Below, one piece after another: positions 51,140 through 59,184 of a stretch of DNA of 64,000 nt. The first letter of the stretch is position 1. Each line of letters starts with the position of its first letter. Position numbers and translations under genes: made by a program. The notes beneath the pieces were generated by a model. It was not told the origin of the DNA. It did not search any database and saw only the letters and a program-made list of their open reading frames with translations. Source of the DNA: a virus; IMG/VR virus record IMGVR_UViG_3300009110_000302, positions 1 through 64,000 of that record. One strand, given 5' to 3'.

Positions 51140-51672
51140 TTTATTTATTATATGGTCAACCAGCGTCAGGCAAGACGACCCTAGGAGGTCTACTTGCTAA
51201 ACAATTAGACACGCCATTCATCATAGATGGAGATGAGTTTAGGGAAATGTTTACTAATAAAAATTATGGGCGTGAAGGGCGTGAGGAGAACATTAGAAAC
51301 GCAAACGCCGTAGCAACCTATTTGAACAAAAAGGGCAAAAATGGGAATTGGAAGGCTGTTTATACGAACAATGGAGAAAATAGCTGGGAAAGCCATCCTA
51401 TCAATAAAGAAACTCACGTGGTTATGTCTTTAGTAAACCCCTACAAACACTTGAGAGATGAATTGACTCAAAATAATATGCGGGAGTTCCCCCCTCAAGA
51501 GGATGGTTGGGTTCGGAATGAGGTGGTGGAGATATTATTGCGGTCAGGCAGAGACTTAAGGAAAGAGTACCATGTAGAAGATTTTGAAGAGGGTAATCCA
51601 AATTATATTATAAACACAGATCAAGAAGTAGGAGAGAGTTGGGATTACTTGAAGACTTTATTAGATTTATGA
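51136..51672 (+). CDS. P-loop kinase, adenylylsulfate-kinase (CysC)-like
   Basis: 178 aa. Walker A YLLYGQPASGKTTLGGLL, then FIIDGDEFREMF and the CysC-like NYGREGREENIRNANAVATYL. Later VVMSLVNPYKHLRDEL matches the CysC region that binds APS. The lid and C-terminus are shortened. Phosphorylates APS or a related small molecule; a protein or nucleotide kinase is possible. Overlaps both neighbours in the membrane operon by 4 nt, an odd partner for a stator. Confidence 0.83.
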   Translation: MIYLLYGQPASGKTTLGGLLAKQLDTPFIIDGDEFREMFTNKNYGREGREENIRNANAVATYLNKKGKNGNWKAVYTNNGENSWESHPINKETHVVMSLVNPYKHLRDELTQNNMREFPPQEDGWVRNEVVEILLRSGRDLRKEYHVEDFEEGNPNYIINTDQEVGESWDYLKTLLDL

Positions 51673-51917
51673 GATTACTATTATTACTATTATTAGTCTT
51701 GTCTATAGGCTGCAAGACCTATTACGCTCCGAGCGGTAAAGCTTTTCCTTGGGGTTGGGGTCAACCTCCACAAATACAGACAAAAGATTATGTTCCTCTT
51801 CCAGATGGGTACGGACACGGGAGCAGCACGCTAAAAAGTTGGATAAAGCTAAATAAACAGAAAGTCCAAGTACAAAAGGCCCTTAATGAAATGAATGAAC
51901 ATGGGAGGAGTTATTGA
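51669..51917 (+). CDS. Small lipoprotein, 82 aa
   Basis: ATG 51669 overlaps the kinase stop. A Leu-rich signal (MRLLLLLLLVLSIGC) ends at Cys15, a near-canonical lipobox. The mature part is short and Pro/Gly-rich (YYAPSGKAFPWGWGQPPQI). Could reach the outer membrane and link the stator to the envelope, or be a spanin-type lysis lipoprotein; neither is shown. Confidence 0.75.
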   Translation: MRLLLLLLLVLSIGCKTYYAPSGKAFPWGWGQPPQIQTKDYVPLPDGYGHGSSTLKSWIKLNKQKVQVQKALNEMNEHGRSY

Positions 51918-52004
51918 ATGATACCACTCATAGCAGTAGGAGTAGCGATAGGAATAACGATATTAATATGTATCTGGTTAACTAAGTTCATAGAGCTAAA
52001 ATGA
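51918..52004 (+). CDS. Micro-membrane protein, 28 aa
   Basis: MIPLIAVGVAIGITILICIW and a short polar tail; essentially a single TM helix. Directly follows the lipoprotein stop and overlaps the next ATG by 4 nt. Confidence 0.6.
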   Translation: MIPLIAVGVAIGITILICIWLTKFIELK

Positions 52005-52567
52005 AAATTAACACAATAAAAAATGACGTTCTTGATAACAAGGACATGGCCTTTGTAGATAAGATCTTAAACGAAGAGTATAAGCAATATTATCTAGATT
52101 TATCAGGAAGGGAGCATTATAGATTGTTGTCATATTTATCCGAACAAATTTCAGACGCACAAATATTGGACATAGGTACGCTCAAAGGATGCAGCGCGCT
52201 GGCATTTGCTAGCAATTCCACAAATAAAGTATTTTCATTTAATATAGCTCACCAATTACAACTAAAAGACCCTCCATCGAATATAAAATTTATTATTGAT
52301 GATGTCACACATCCACAATATGTGCCTTTAATACAAGAATCCAAAATAATAATGCTAGATACAATGCATGACGGTTCATTTGAAGTTCAATTTTTACAGC
52401 ATTTACTAGATATCGGTTTTAGAGGCGAACTAATACTTGATGATATATATCTCAATCCTGCTATGGAAAATTTTTGGGCTGGTATTCAATTACCCAAAAT
52501 AGATATTACACATATTGGCCATTCTACAGGCACAGGAGTAGTATTTTTTAATAATAATGAAGAATAA
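52001..52567 (+). CDS. Class I methyltransferase-like protein, paralogue of the 30236 N-domain
   Basis: 188 aa. QILDIGTLKGCSALAFASN (SAM motif), KIIMLDTMHDG, GELILDDIYLNPAMENFW and IGHSTGTGVVFFNNNEE line up with the N-terminal domain of the 30236 protein. No glycosyltransferase part. Base composition is visibly richer in AT and ATA codons than the neighbours, suggesting separate arrival. Substrate unknown. Confidence 0.78.
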   Translation: MKINTIKNDVLDNKDMAFVDKILNEEYKQYYLDLSGREHYRLLSYLSEQISDAQILDIGTLKGCSALAFASNSTNKVFSFNIAHQLQLKDPPSNIKFIIDDVTHPQYVPLIQESKIIMLDTMHDGSFEVQFLQHLLDIGFRGELILDDIYLNPAMENFWAGIQLPKIDITHIGHSTGTGVVFFNNNEE

Positions 52568-52570
52568 AAA

Positions 52571-52744
52571 ATGATTAATGAAAGTGACATTTTTGGCGGT
52601 AAGACATGGACGAAGGAGCAGCAGTTTGAGCATGAGATGGAAAGCATGAAGTACCAAATGAAATATACGATACAAAGCTACAGGAGGCTAAAGAAGGGTG
52701 AATGGAGGAAGATACAAGAGTTTATTGATGGAATAGAAAGATGA
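52571..52744 (+). CDS. Hypothetical protein, 57 aa
   Basis: Charged helical protein (KEQQFEHEMESMKYQMKYTI). ATG is preceded by AATAAAAA only. No family recognised. Confidence 0.6.
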   Translation: MINESDIFGGKTWTKEQQFEHEMESMKYQMKYTIQSYRRLKKGEWRKIQEFIDGIER

Positions 52745-52748
52745 TAAA

Positions 52749-53033
52749 ATGCCAGACCAAGAAAAATTCATAAAATGCAGTTGTCACGGCGAGGGTATGC
52801 TACTTACCAAGTTTGACGACGAAGAAGAAATCTACGTTAGTTTTTGGCGAGAGGGCATAAATCCTGTTAAGCTAAGTTGGTGGATGAGGTTAAAGTTATG
52901 TTGGATGGCACTAACAAAAGGCAGCTATTACGATGATCAGGTTATTCTAAATAGACAAAAATCTGTGGAACTTGCGTGTTGGTTAATTTTAGAATCTGGA
53001 GTATTAGACAAAAAAGATGAGAATAACAATTGA
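52749..53033 (+). CDS. Hypothetical protein, 94 aa
   Basis: Begins with a CSCHGEGMLL segment then EEIYVSFWREGINPVKLSWW. The CxCHGEG pattern recurs in small phage proteins of unknown role, from memory. Overlaps the next gene by 17 nt. Confidence 0.72.
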   Translation: MPDQEKFIKCSCHGEGMLLTKFDDEEEIYVSFWREGINPVKLSWWMRLKLCWMALTKGSYYDDQVILNRQKSVELACWLILESGVLDKKDENNN

Positions 53034-53238
53034 ACCATCAAAAGACCAAAGAGGTGAAACGTATCCGTACTCTAAAGTTTCAGTAGAGTACCCACACGAT
53101 GATGTTGATATTAAAACCATGATGGGCGAAGTAGTTAAGGCTGTCCAAGCGTGGGGTTTTGATAATACAAATATTGCAGAATACTTAGACGAAGAATTTG
53201 CCAAACAAAGGGGATTAATTAGAAATGAAAAACTTTGA
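53017..53238 (+). CDS. Hypothetical protein, 73 aa
   Basis: RITIEPSKDQRGETYPYSKV, VEYPHDDVDIKTMMGEVVKA; small alpha/beta protein. Overlaps both neighbours. No family recognised. Confidence 0.68.
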   Translation: MRITIEPSKDQRGETYPYSKVSVEYPHDDVDIKTMMGEVVKAVQAWGFDNTNIAEYLDEEFAKQRGLIRNEKL

Positions 53239-53395
53239 AAAATGGTGGGAAGAAAGCGATGGTCGCCAGTGTGCAGCAGATTTTTCGTTAAAGACTTTAG
53301 CGGTATTAGATTTAACAAAAAAACTCTGTCAACGAGCCTTTGAAGCGGGGCAAAAGTACGAAGCGCAAAGAGTGACGAGAGAAAATGAAGACTGA
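53225..53395 (+). CDS. Hypothetical protein, 56 aa
   Basis: MKNFEKWWEESDGRQCAADF then a helix ending in RVTRENED. Overlaps the neighbours by 14 and 11 nt. No family recognised. Confidence 0.6.
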   Translation: MKNFEKWWEESDGRQCAADFSLKTLAVLDLTKKLCQRAFEAGQKYEAQRVTRENED

Positions 53396-53936
53396 AAGAA
53401 AAATAGTATCAAAAAAAGTCGTACCTAGAATGCTTGGCGACATTACGGGTAAGATACCATTTTTCAAGAAATGGTTTTACTATAAGCCGAGTTGGTGGTG
53501 GATGGATTTTTCCTATTGGGTTAGGCGTAAATGGCAAAGGTTGACTACGGGATTCGAGCATCGTGAATCTTATGACTATTTTCACTGGAATGCAAAAATG
53601 GCTGTTCCGAGGCTAAAAATGTTGAGAGATAACTTAAATGGCTGTCCATCAGAATTTGCGCCAGAAGGTAAGGATGTAGAAGAGGGTGCCAAAGAGTGGA
53701 AAAAAATATTAAATAAAATAATTTGGTCTTTTGAAAATTTAGATAACGAGCCATCCCCCAAGAAGCCAGACGATTATGACCCTCGACACACTAGAATTGA
53801 GTATGATGATGGCTCTGTAGCCTATGAACCTTTCGATGGCAGAAAATGGGATTGGTCAGAAGCGGAAGAACACGCTAAAAAAGTACAAGAGGGATTAGAT
53901 TTGTACGGTAAGTATTATTTGAATTTGTGGGATTGA
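53385..53936 (+). CDS. Hypothetical protein, 183 aa, Trp-rich
   Basis: Trp/Tyr-rich start region (FFKKWFYYKPSWWWMDFSYW), then a helical stretch (RLKMLRDNLNGCPSEF) and an acidic WDWSEAEEHAKKVQEGLDLY end. The layout recalls a widespread unassigned phage family. No catalytic motif. Confidence 0.75.
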   Translation: MKTERKIVSKKVVPRMLGDITGKIPFFKKWFYYKPSWWWMDFSYWVRRKWQRLTTGFEHRESYDYFHWNAKMAVPRLKMLRDNLNGCPSEFAPEGKDVEEGAKEWKKILNKIIWSFENLDNEPSPKKPDDYDPRHTRIEYDDGSVAYEPFDGRKWDWSEAEEHAKKVQEGLDLYGKYYLNLWD

Positions 53937-53939
53937 TTT

Positions 53940-54233
53940 ATGAAAACAGATAAAAAATACAAAGGAATACCCCTTAACGACGACACCCTTGAAGAAGTCA
54001 TGACTAGTGATTTTCCGAGAGTTTATATACATGACGTGAAAGATAACCCAGACGACACCTGCTCTATGGAAATTTCTACCAATAAAGCTTTTGACGAACT
54101 CTTTAAGAAAGAAAAAAATCGTAAGCGAGTTAGCAATAAAGGAATACGGGAGTTTTTTATAGAGCTACTCGAAAAGGGCATAGCTAAAGAAGATGGGTAC
54201 GATTTAAAAAAGGCAAGTGAACTTTACAAATAG
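53940..54233 (+). CDS. Hypothetical protein, 97 aa
   Basis: DDTLEEVMTSDFPRVYIHDV and a Lys/Arg-rich middle, with NKGIREFFIELLEKGIAKED. Starts 3 nt after the previous stop. No family recognised. Confidence 0.68.
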   Translation: MKTDKKYKGIPLNDDTLEEVMTSDFPRVYIHDVKDNPDDTCSMEISTNKAFDELFKKEKNRKRVSNKGIREFFIELLEKGIAKEDGYDLKKASELYK

Positions 54234-54248
54234 ACGGATAAATATAAA

Positions 54249-54836
54249 ATGAATATAGCATTACCAGTTTTATTATTAGTATTTGGTGGATTAAGCTTTT
54301 GGGTACTGAATGAGTCGAAGCTCAAGTGGTATTTTAAAACTATTTGCATAAGTACTTTCTGCGTTTTTACCATCGTGTTTTGGTCTTCTATTCACACTTT
54401 CTTAGGTTGGCCAGCTTTAGAGAAAGACGTTCCCGATAAGGTTCTTCTGCATTGGGTGATAATCAAAGAGCCGAATAAAATTACAGAGTTTAAAGGCAGG
54501 ATTTATTTTCTAGTAGAGTCTGGTAAATATTCTGCGCCAGACCCGCTTGCTAAATTTTTTGGCTACAAGAAAGAGGATGTAGAGCCTCGTTTATACGGGG
54601 TGAAATATAACAGACAACTGCATGAACGTTTAGAGAAAGGCATAATACCTAAATTAAAAAAAGGTCAGCCTGTTTTAGGAAGATTGTCTAAAGCTGAGCG
54701 AAAAGAAGGAGGGGTGGGAAAAAACGGAGAAAATAAACAAGAAAATGAAGAAGGAGATGGAAGTGAGTCTCAGGAGCAAGATTGGCAATTTCACGAGTTG
54801 AGACCTTCCGATATACAGGGAAAACCAACAGACTAA
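54249..54836 (+). CDS. Membrane protein, 195 aa
   Basis: Two N-terminal TM helices (LPVLLLVFGGLSFWVL and ICISTFCVFTIVFWSSI), then a soluble domain (VLLHWVIIKEPNKITEFKGR, FFGYKKEDVEPRLYGVKYN) and a charged Glu/Lys tail. Resembles small conserved phage membrane proteins of unknown role. GATAAATATAAA precedes the ATG, possibly a promoter. Confidence 0.77.
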   Translation: MNIALPVLLLVFGGLSFWVLNESKLKWYFKTICISTFCVFTIVFWSSIHTFLGWPALEKDVPDKVLLHWVIIKEPNKITEFKGRIYFLVESGKYSAPDPLAKFFGYKKEDVEPRLYGVKYNRQLHERLEKGIIPKLKKGQPVLGRLSKAERKEGGVGKNGENKQENEEGDGSESQEQDWQFHELRPSDIQGKPTD

Positions 54837-54854
54837 GGAGTGTAAATATTAAAA

Positions 54855-55406
54855 ATGAATAGGAGAGATTTCATAAAAAAGGCGTCCGTTATGGGTGCGC
54901 TAACTACTTGGACAGTGACTTGTAAATACGAGGAAGAAGAGCACCACCCAAAGGGGGAAGAGGGCGAAGTTGGAGAGACTGGTTATAACTGGGATTATAG
55001 AGTTTATTGTTATGAGCGTCAGCAGGGTGAATGGATATTCAGTCAAAACACCAGAGGTAGTTTTTCTTATCAGAGAGAATATATGCTTGAGGAAGATAAC
55101 CCTAGTCCTTACGCTGGTTGGATGGACGGAGGTAAGTTACATTTTGTGACACTCGAAGAAGCTCAAGACTTTGTTGATTGTCATGTTAGAGCTAAAGATG
55201 ATACCAATCTTATAGATTCTATTTATGATATTTATTATATCAAGAGGAATCTAGATGTCGTTGATGGGGCAGATACAATCGAAGAGGTTTGGAGGGAAAC
55301 AGAAATAAAAGTAGCTCATTATTGGTTTAACGGAGAGACGGGTAGACAAATACACTGGGTCGCAGAGAAGCCTTATACAGATTGGAGTAAAGTAGAAAGC
55401 TCTTAA
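54855..55406 (+). CDS. Tat-exported protein of unknown function
   Basis: 183 aa. Twin-arginine signal MNRRDFIKKASVMGALTTW, followed by TVTCKYEEE where the Cys might be a poor lipobox. The mature part has aromatic, charged beta-type sequence (YNWDYRVYCYERQQGEWIF, AHYWFNGETGRQIHWVAEK). Tat export implies folding or cofactor loading before secretion. Rare in phages. No catalytic motif seen. Confidence 0.75.
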   Translation: MNRRDFIKKASVMGALTTWTVTCKYEEEEHHPKGEEGEVGETGYNWDYRVYCYERQQGEWIFSQNTRGSFSYQREYMLEEDNPSPYAGWMDGGKLHFVTLEEAQDFVDCHVRAKDDTNLIDSIYDIYYIKRNLDVVDGADTIEEVWRETEIKVAHYWFNGETGRQIHWVAEKPYTDWSKVESS

Positions 55407-55412
55407 TTAAAA

Positions 55413-56132
55413 ATGACTAAAGGTATTTTATATATTTGTTATGATGGAGGAGTTGAGGTAAAAGTACCTTATTTTAAAGAGGTCAAAAGAAGTATCTCTA
55501 GCTTGAGGAAGTATTGTAAATTGCCTATTACTATTTATACAAACGGTAACGTAAAAAACGAGGATTTTAACCAAGGGCTTGAGGATGTTAACGTCTTGAT
55601 AAGGAACGAAATCAAATCTAGTCTTCCTTCTGAGCCCAGATTAGACCCACAACGAAGGGGGTGGACTTTTCCTAAATTACATTGTTTTAAAAATCTACCT
55701 TACGACATGACTATCTTTGTTGATACAGATACGGTATTTTTTGATGATCCGTCTGGATTAATTTCCGAAGATTATGATTTAGCTATATGCCGAGATGTGT
55801 ATTACAAGAAGCGAAGGAAGGCCGGTCAATTAACCAAACACTTTAATACCGGATTTTTTATAGCTCGAAGAGGAGAGCCTTTTAAGAAGCTCATAGACAT
55901 GGCCTTAGACCTAGTTGGGAAAGAAGAGTTTTCTAAAGAAAGTAGGTATACGAGTGAAAACCATGATAATCGTGATCAGCCTCTTTTCAATTTAGCTCTA
56001 GACTTTATTCACGATATTAATATTAGAATTTTACCTCAAAAATGGAACGTTAGAGGTCATATTTCAAGTTTTATAGACGAGCCTAAGATGATTCATGATA
56101 GGAGGCTTATCAGTTTTGGAGGGCTGTCATGA
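55413..56132 (+). CDS. GT-A glycosyltransferase-like protein
   Basis: 239 aa. ILYICYDGGVEVKVPYFKEV, PITIYTNGNVKNEDF, then MTIFVDTDTVFFDDP with the DxD metal motif, and FNTGFFIARRGEPFKKLID. Similar to nucleotide-diphospho-sugar transferases of the GT8-like type. Separated from the main glycan block by 20 kb but next to GlmS. Confidence 0.82.
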   Translation: MTKGILYICYDGGVEVKVPYFKEVKRSISSLRKYCKLPITIYTNGNVKNEDFNQGLEDVNVLIRNEIKSSLPSEPRLDPQRRGWTFPKLHCFKNLPYDMTIFVDTDTVFFDDPSGLISEDYDLAICRDVYYKKRRKAGQLTKHFNTGFFIARRGEPFKKLIDMALDLVGKEEFSKESRYTSENHDNRDQPLFNLALDFIHDINIRILPQKWNVRGHISSFIDEPKMIHDRRLISFGGLS

Positions 56133-56308
56133 TAAAAGGGTGGAAAGAGGTGAGCGTGGATTGGAAAAAAAATATGCTTATCTTTATGAAAGTGATTGGT
56201 GAGGAGACGGGAGATTGGTGTCCTGAACATTGGGAAGAATACGGTATAAGTAGGGAAGACGCCCAGATAATTTTAGACGAATATGAAAAGACGTTTCCAG
56301 AGGATTAA
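56129..56308 (+). CDS. Hypothetical protein, 59 aa
   Basis: MIKGWKEVSVDWKKNMLIFM then GDWCPEHWEEYGISREDAQI. Overlaps the previous stop by 4 nt. No family recognised. Confidence 0.62.
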   Translation: MIKGWKEVSVDWKKNMLIFMKVIGEETGDWCPEHWEEYGISREDAQIILDEYEKTFPED

Positions 56309-56310
56309 AA

Positions 56311-58149
56311 ATGTGTGGAATAATTGGATACATTGGAGAGGAGAAAGCCTCAGATAAGATATATTCGGGATTAGAAAAATTAGAATATAGAGGTTACGAT
56401 TCTTGCGGCGTTGCGGTATTTAATAAAAATACTAATGAATTAGCTTGTTCCTACCACCTCTCTGCGCCTAGTGAAATCGAATCTTATAACGCTTTACCTG
56501 AATCTTTTTGCGGCATAGGTCATACAAGATGGGCGACACACGGCGCGGTCACCTTAACTAATACTCATCCTCATAAAAGCTGTGACGACACCGTATACCT
56601 TGTCCATAATGGGGTTATAGAAAATGCTGATCAAATAAAGAAGGGGCTAGAAAACGAGGAGTGTGAATTTTATAGCGAGACAGACACAGAAGCTCTCGTT
56701 AATTTAATTGCATTTTGTTATAACGACTCTAGCGATAAAGAGCCCGTTTTAGCAATTAACCAAGCTTTGAAAGAGGTCGAAGGGACTTACGGTCTTGCTA
56801 TTATGTTTAAAGATCACCCTAGCGTCATCTTTGCGGTTAGAAGAAGCTCTCCTTTAGTGTTGGGACTCAAAGAGGAAGAAACTTATATCTCTAGCGATAC
56901 GAACGCTTTGCCTTCTGATACGGAGAAGGTTGTATATTTGGAAGATGGAGACGTAGCGGAGGTTAAAAAAGACAGCTTTAAGATTTATGATAGAAATAGC
57001 AAACAATACGATAGTAGGCGCACCGCTATAAAAATAAAAATACCAAAAAGACACCATCAGCTTGGGAGTTACGAAACATTTTTAGAAAAAGAGATTTATG
57101 AGCAACCAGACTCGATAAGGGAGACAACGAGAGGTCGGTTCAATAAGGATTTTGATTCTGTGATTTTAGGGGGCATAGATACCGAAAGGGACATTAAGAG
57201 GGTTCTGTTTATAGGTTGCGGCACCGCTTACCACGCTGGCCTTTTGGGTAAATACTTTATAGAAAACATAGCTAAGGTTCCCGCTAGTGTAGAGATCGCT
57301 TCAGAGTATAAATATAAGAATAACCCCACGGAAGACGGGACTCTTGTGGTTGTGATAAGCCAGTCTGGTGAAACCATAGATACTCTAGCGGCACTGAAGG
57401 AGGCTCAAGATAGGGGGCTTGATACAATAGCTATAACAAATACCGTCATGAGCAGTATAGCTCGTCAGGTTGAGGAGGGAATCTACCAACGTGTCGGCCC
57501 TGAGGTTTCAGTGGCTTCAACTAAGGCTTTTACGTCTCAAATAACTCTAGCTTTGATGCTGGCTATTTTAATTGGGCGTAAGAATGGGATGAGTTTATTG
57601 GAGTCAAAAAGGATGATTGGGTATTTAAGGAGGTTACCGAGCTTGATAGATCAAACTTTAAGTATGACCAAAGAAAAGGCGCGTAAGCTTGCGGTTGGAC
57701 ATTCTTTATTAAAAGAGATGACCTTTTTGGGTAGGCAGTATATGTACCCAATAGCTTTAGAAGCGGCGTTAAAAACGAGAGAGCTTGCCTATGTAAATAC
57801 TATCGGTTATACGTCTGGAGAAATGAAACACGGGCCGTTAGCCTCTATAAGTAGCCATTCTTTTGTTTGGGTTTTAGCTCCCCAAGAAGGATTGAAAGAA
57901 AAAAATATAACGACGATTAAAGAACTTAGCTCTAGAGGGGTAAACCATATAACCGTGGTAAAGCAGGAGGGGCAAGATTTCCCAAAAGATTGTCATGATA
58001 ATTTTATAAATATACCTAAAGCTCCAGAGTTTCTTTTACCCGTGTTGGCGACTATCCCCATCCAGTTGTTTGCTTTAGAGATGGCCAAAGTCAGAAATTT
58101 AAATGTAGACAAGCCGAGGCATTTAGCGAAATCTGTTACAGTAGAATGA
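56311..58149 (+). CDS. glmS: Glutamine--fructose-6-phosphate aminotransferase (isomerising)
   Basis: Makes glucosamine-6-phosphate, the entry to UDP-GlcNAc. N-terminal glutaminase with nucleophile Cys2 (MCGIIGYIGEE), YRGYDSCGVAVF, IGHTRWATHG and SETDTEALVNLI. Two SIS domains follow: VLFIGCGTAYHAGLLGKYF, VVISQSGETIDTLAALKEA, SVASTKAFTSQI, and the C-terminal FLGRQYMYPIALEAALK, MKHGPLASI and KPRHLAKSVTVE end. 612 aa is full length. Supplies amino sugar for the GlcNAc-type transferases and the PIG-L deacetylase. Confidence 0.97.
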   Translation: MCGIIGYIGEEKASDKIYSGLEKLEYRGYDSCGVAVFNKNTNELACSYHLSAPSEIESYNALPESFCGIGHTRWATHGAVTLTNTHPHKSCDDTVYLVHNGVIENADQIKKGLENEECEFYSETDTEALVNLIAFCYNDSSDKEPVLAINQALKEVEGTYGLAIMFKDHPSVIFAVRRSSPLVLGLKEEETYISSDTNALPSDTEKVVYLEDGDVAEVKKDSFKIYDRNSKQYDSRRTAIKIKIPKRHHQLGSYETFLEKEIYEQPDSIRETTRGRFNKDFDSVILGGIDTERDIKRVLFIGCGTAYHAGLLGKYFIENIAKVPASVEIASEYKYKNNPTEDGTLVVVISQSGETIDTLAALKEAQDRGLDTIAITNTVMSSIARQVEEGIYQRVGPEVSVASTKAFTSQITLALMLAILIGRKNGMSLLESKRMIGYLRRLPSLIDQTLSMTKEKARKLAVGHSLLKEMTFLGRQYMYPIALEAALKTRELAYVNTIGYTSGEMKHGPLASISSHSFVWVLAPQEGLKEKNITTIKELSSRGVNHITVVKQEGQDFPKDCHDNFINIPKAPEFLLPVLATIPIQLFALEMAKVRNLNVDKPRHLAKSVTVE

Positions 58150-58730
58150 GCACTCCTAGACAATACATAGAAGAAGTTGAGCGACTTATAAATGAGTGGC
58201 ACGTTCCCTTACATGAAAATAAAACAACTTTGACGGAAGCTCTGAAATCTATGGAGGGTTTTAAATTAGAGGCGGAAGATGTCCCTTTGATTATCAAATT
58301 GGTAGAAAACCCCAAGTACGACATCGGTTTATTCGCAGGTAATGTTTCTCTTCATAATCATGACTGTATTCATTTACTTCTTGGTAGAGGTCTTAGAGTG
58401 AAAGATGAGGCTTTCGTAATAGGTTATACGATGGGAAGCACAAAGAAGATGTGGAGATGGAGAAGAAATTTATATATGTTCTGTGCCAAATACTTATTTC
58501 CGAAAGGTTATAGATTCGGAGAGGAAGAAAGGTTTGTATTTAACGTAGGAGTGATGTTAGGGGAGAGTTGTGACACGGATCTTTCCGAAGTCGATTTTAA
58601 GGCTTTAGGAAAATATAGAATAGAGAAAGTTAGGAGATTACTCGGTATAGATAAAGAATTATTAAAAAGTTATTATGAAATTGAAAAAAAATGTTTCTTA
58701 AATAGCGAGGAGAGTCAAAGACTAACATAA
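58146..58730 (+). CDS. Coq4-like protein
   Basis: 194 aa. Contains HDCIHLLLGRGLRVKDE, an exact HDxxHx(11)E, the zinc motif defining Coq4 of ubiquinone biosynthesis, followed by AFVIGYTMGSTKKMW. Coq4 acts in ring modification of ubiquinone precursors. The C-terminal part is helical with no other motif. Overlaps glmS by 4 nt and the next gene by 1 nt. The call rests mainly on the metal motif and its context. Confidence 0.72.
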   Translation: MSTPRQYIEEVERLINEWHVPLHENKTTLTEALKSMEGFKLEAEDVPLIIKLVENPKYDIGLFAGNVSLHNHDCIHLLLGRGLRVKDEAFVIGYTMGSTKKMWRWRRNLYMFCAKYLFPKGYRFGEEERFVFNVGVMLGESCDTDLSEVDFKALGKYRIEKVRRLLGIDKELLKSYYEIEKKCFLNSEESQRLT

Positions 58731-58990
58731 TGGAAGATTACAAAGAAATTTGGGAAAAGTATCATGAAAAGATTATCGAAAGGCTTGGATGGGTTGGGGC
58801 GTTTCTTGTGGTATTGGGCTATTACCTTAATGCTCAACATTATCTATGTTGTTGGCTTGTATGGACGGTGGGTAATGCGTTTATTGCGGGGTATTCGATC
58901 CACAAAAAAGCATACCCAACGGCGTTAATGTCTTTAATTATCGCTATAATGAATATATATGGATACATAGAATGGAAGGAGGCTTTATGA
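58730..58990 (+). CDS. Small three-helix membrane protein, PnuC/semiSWEET-like
   Basis: 86 aa with three TM segments: ERLGWVGAFLVVLGYYL, CCWLVWTVGNAFIAGYS and TALMSLIIAIMNIYGYIEW. The spacing and the N/W/Y pattern resemble half-transporters of the PnuC or semiSWEET type. Substrate unknown. Overlaps the neighbours by 1 and 4 nt. Confidence 0.72.
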   Translation: MEDYKEIWEKYHEKIIERLGWVGAFLVVLGYYLNAQHYLCCWLVWTVGNAFIAGYSIHKKAYPTALMSLIIAIMNIYGYIEWKEAL

Positions 58991-59184
58991 AAAACACAAA
59001 AAAGAGAATGCACCGAACGTCAGACCCGACTTGGCATACCTACACATATAGTGGAGAGACAAAAAGCCCATTTGACATAGAAATGATTAAATATTATAAT
59101 GAATCCGAAGGCAGGGATCAAATATTGTTCCTTTATAAAGATAAAACCGATGGGAAAATTTTTAAATATAGAATATTACAGTGA
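58987..59184 (+). CDS. Hypothetical protein, 65 aa
   Basis: ATG 58987 follows GGAGG and overlaps the previous stop. Sequence MKNTKKRMHRTSDPTWHTYT, then DQILFLYKDKTDGKIFKYRI. No family recognised. Confidence 0.68.
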   Translation: MKNTKKRMHRTSDPTWHTYTYSGETKSPFDIEMIKYYNESEGRDQILFLYKDKTDGKIFKYRILQ

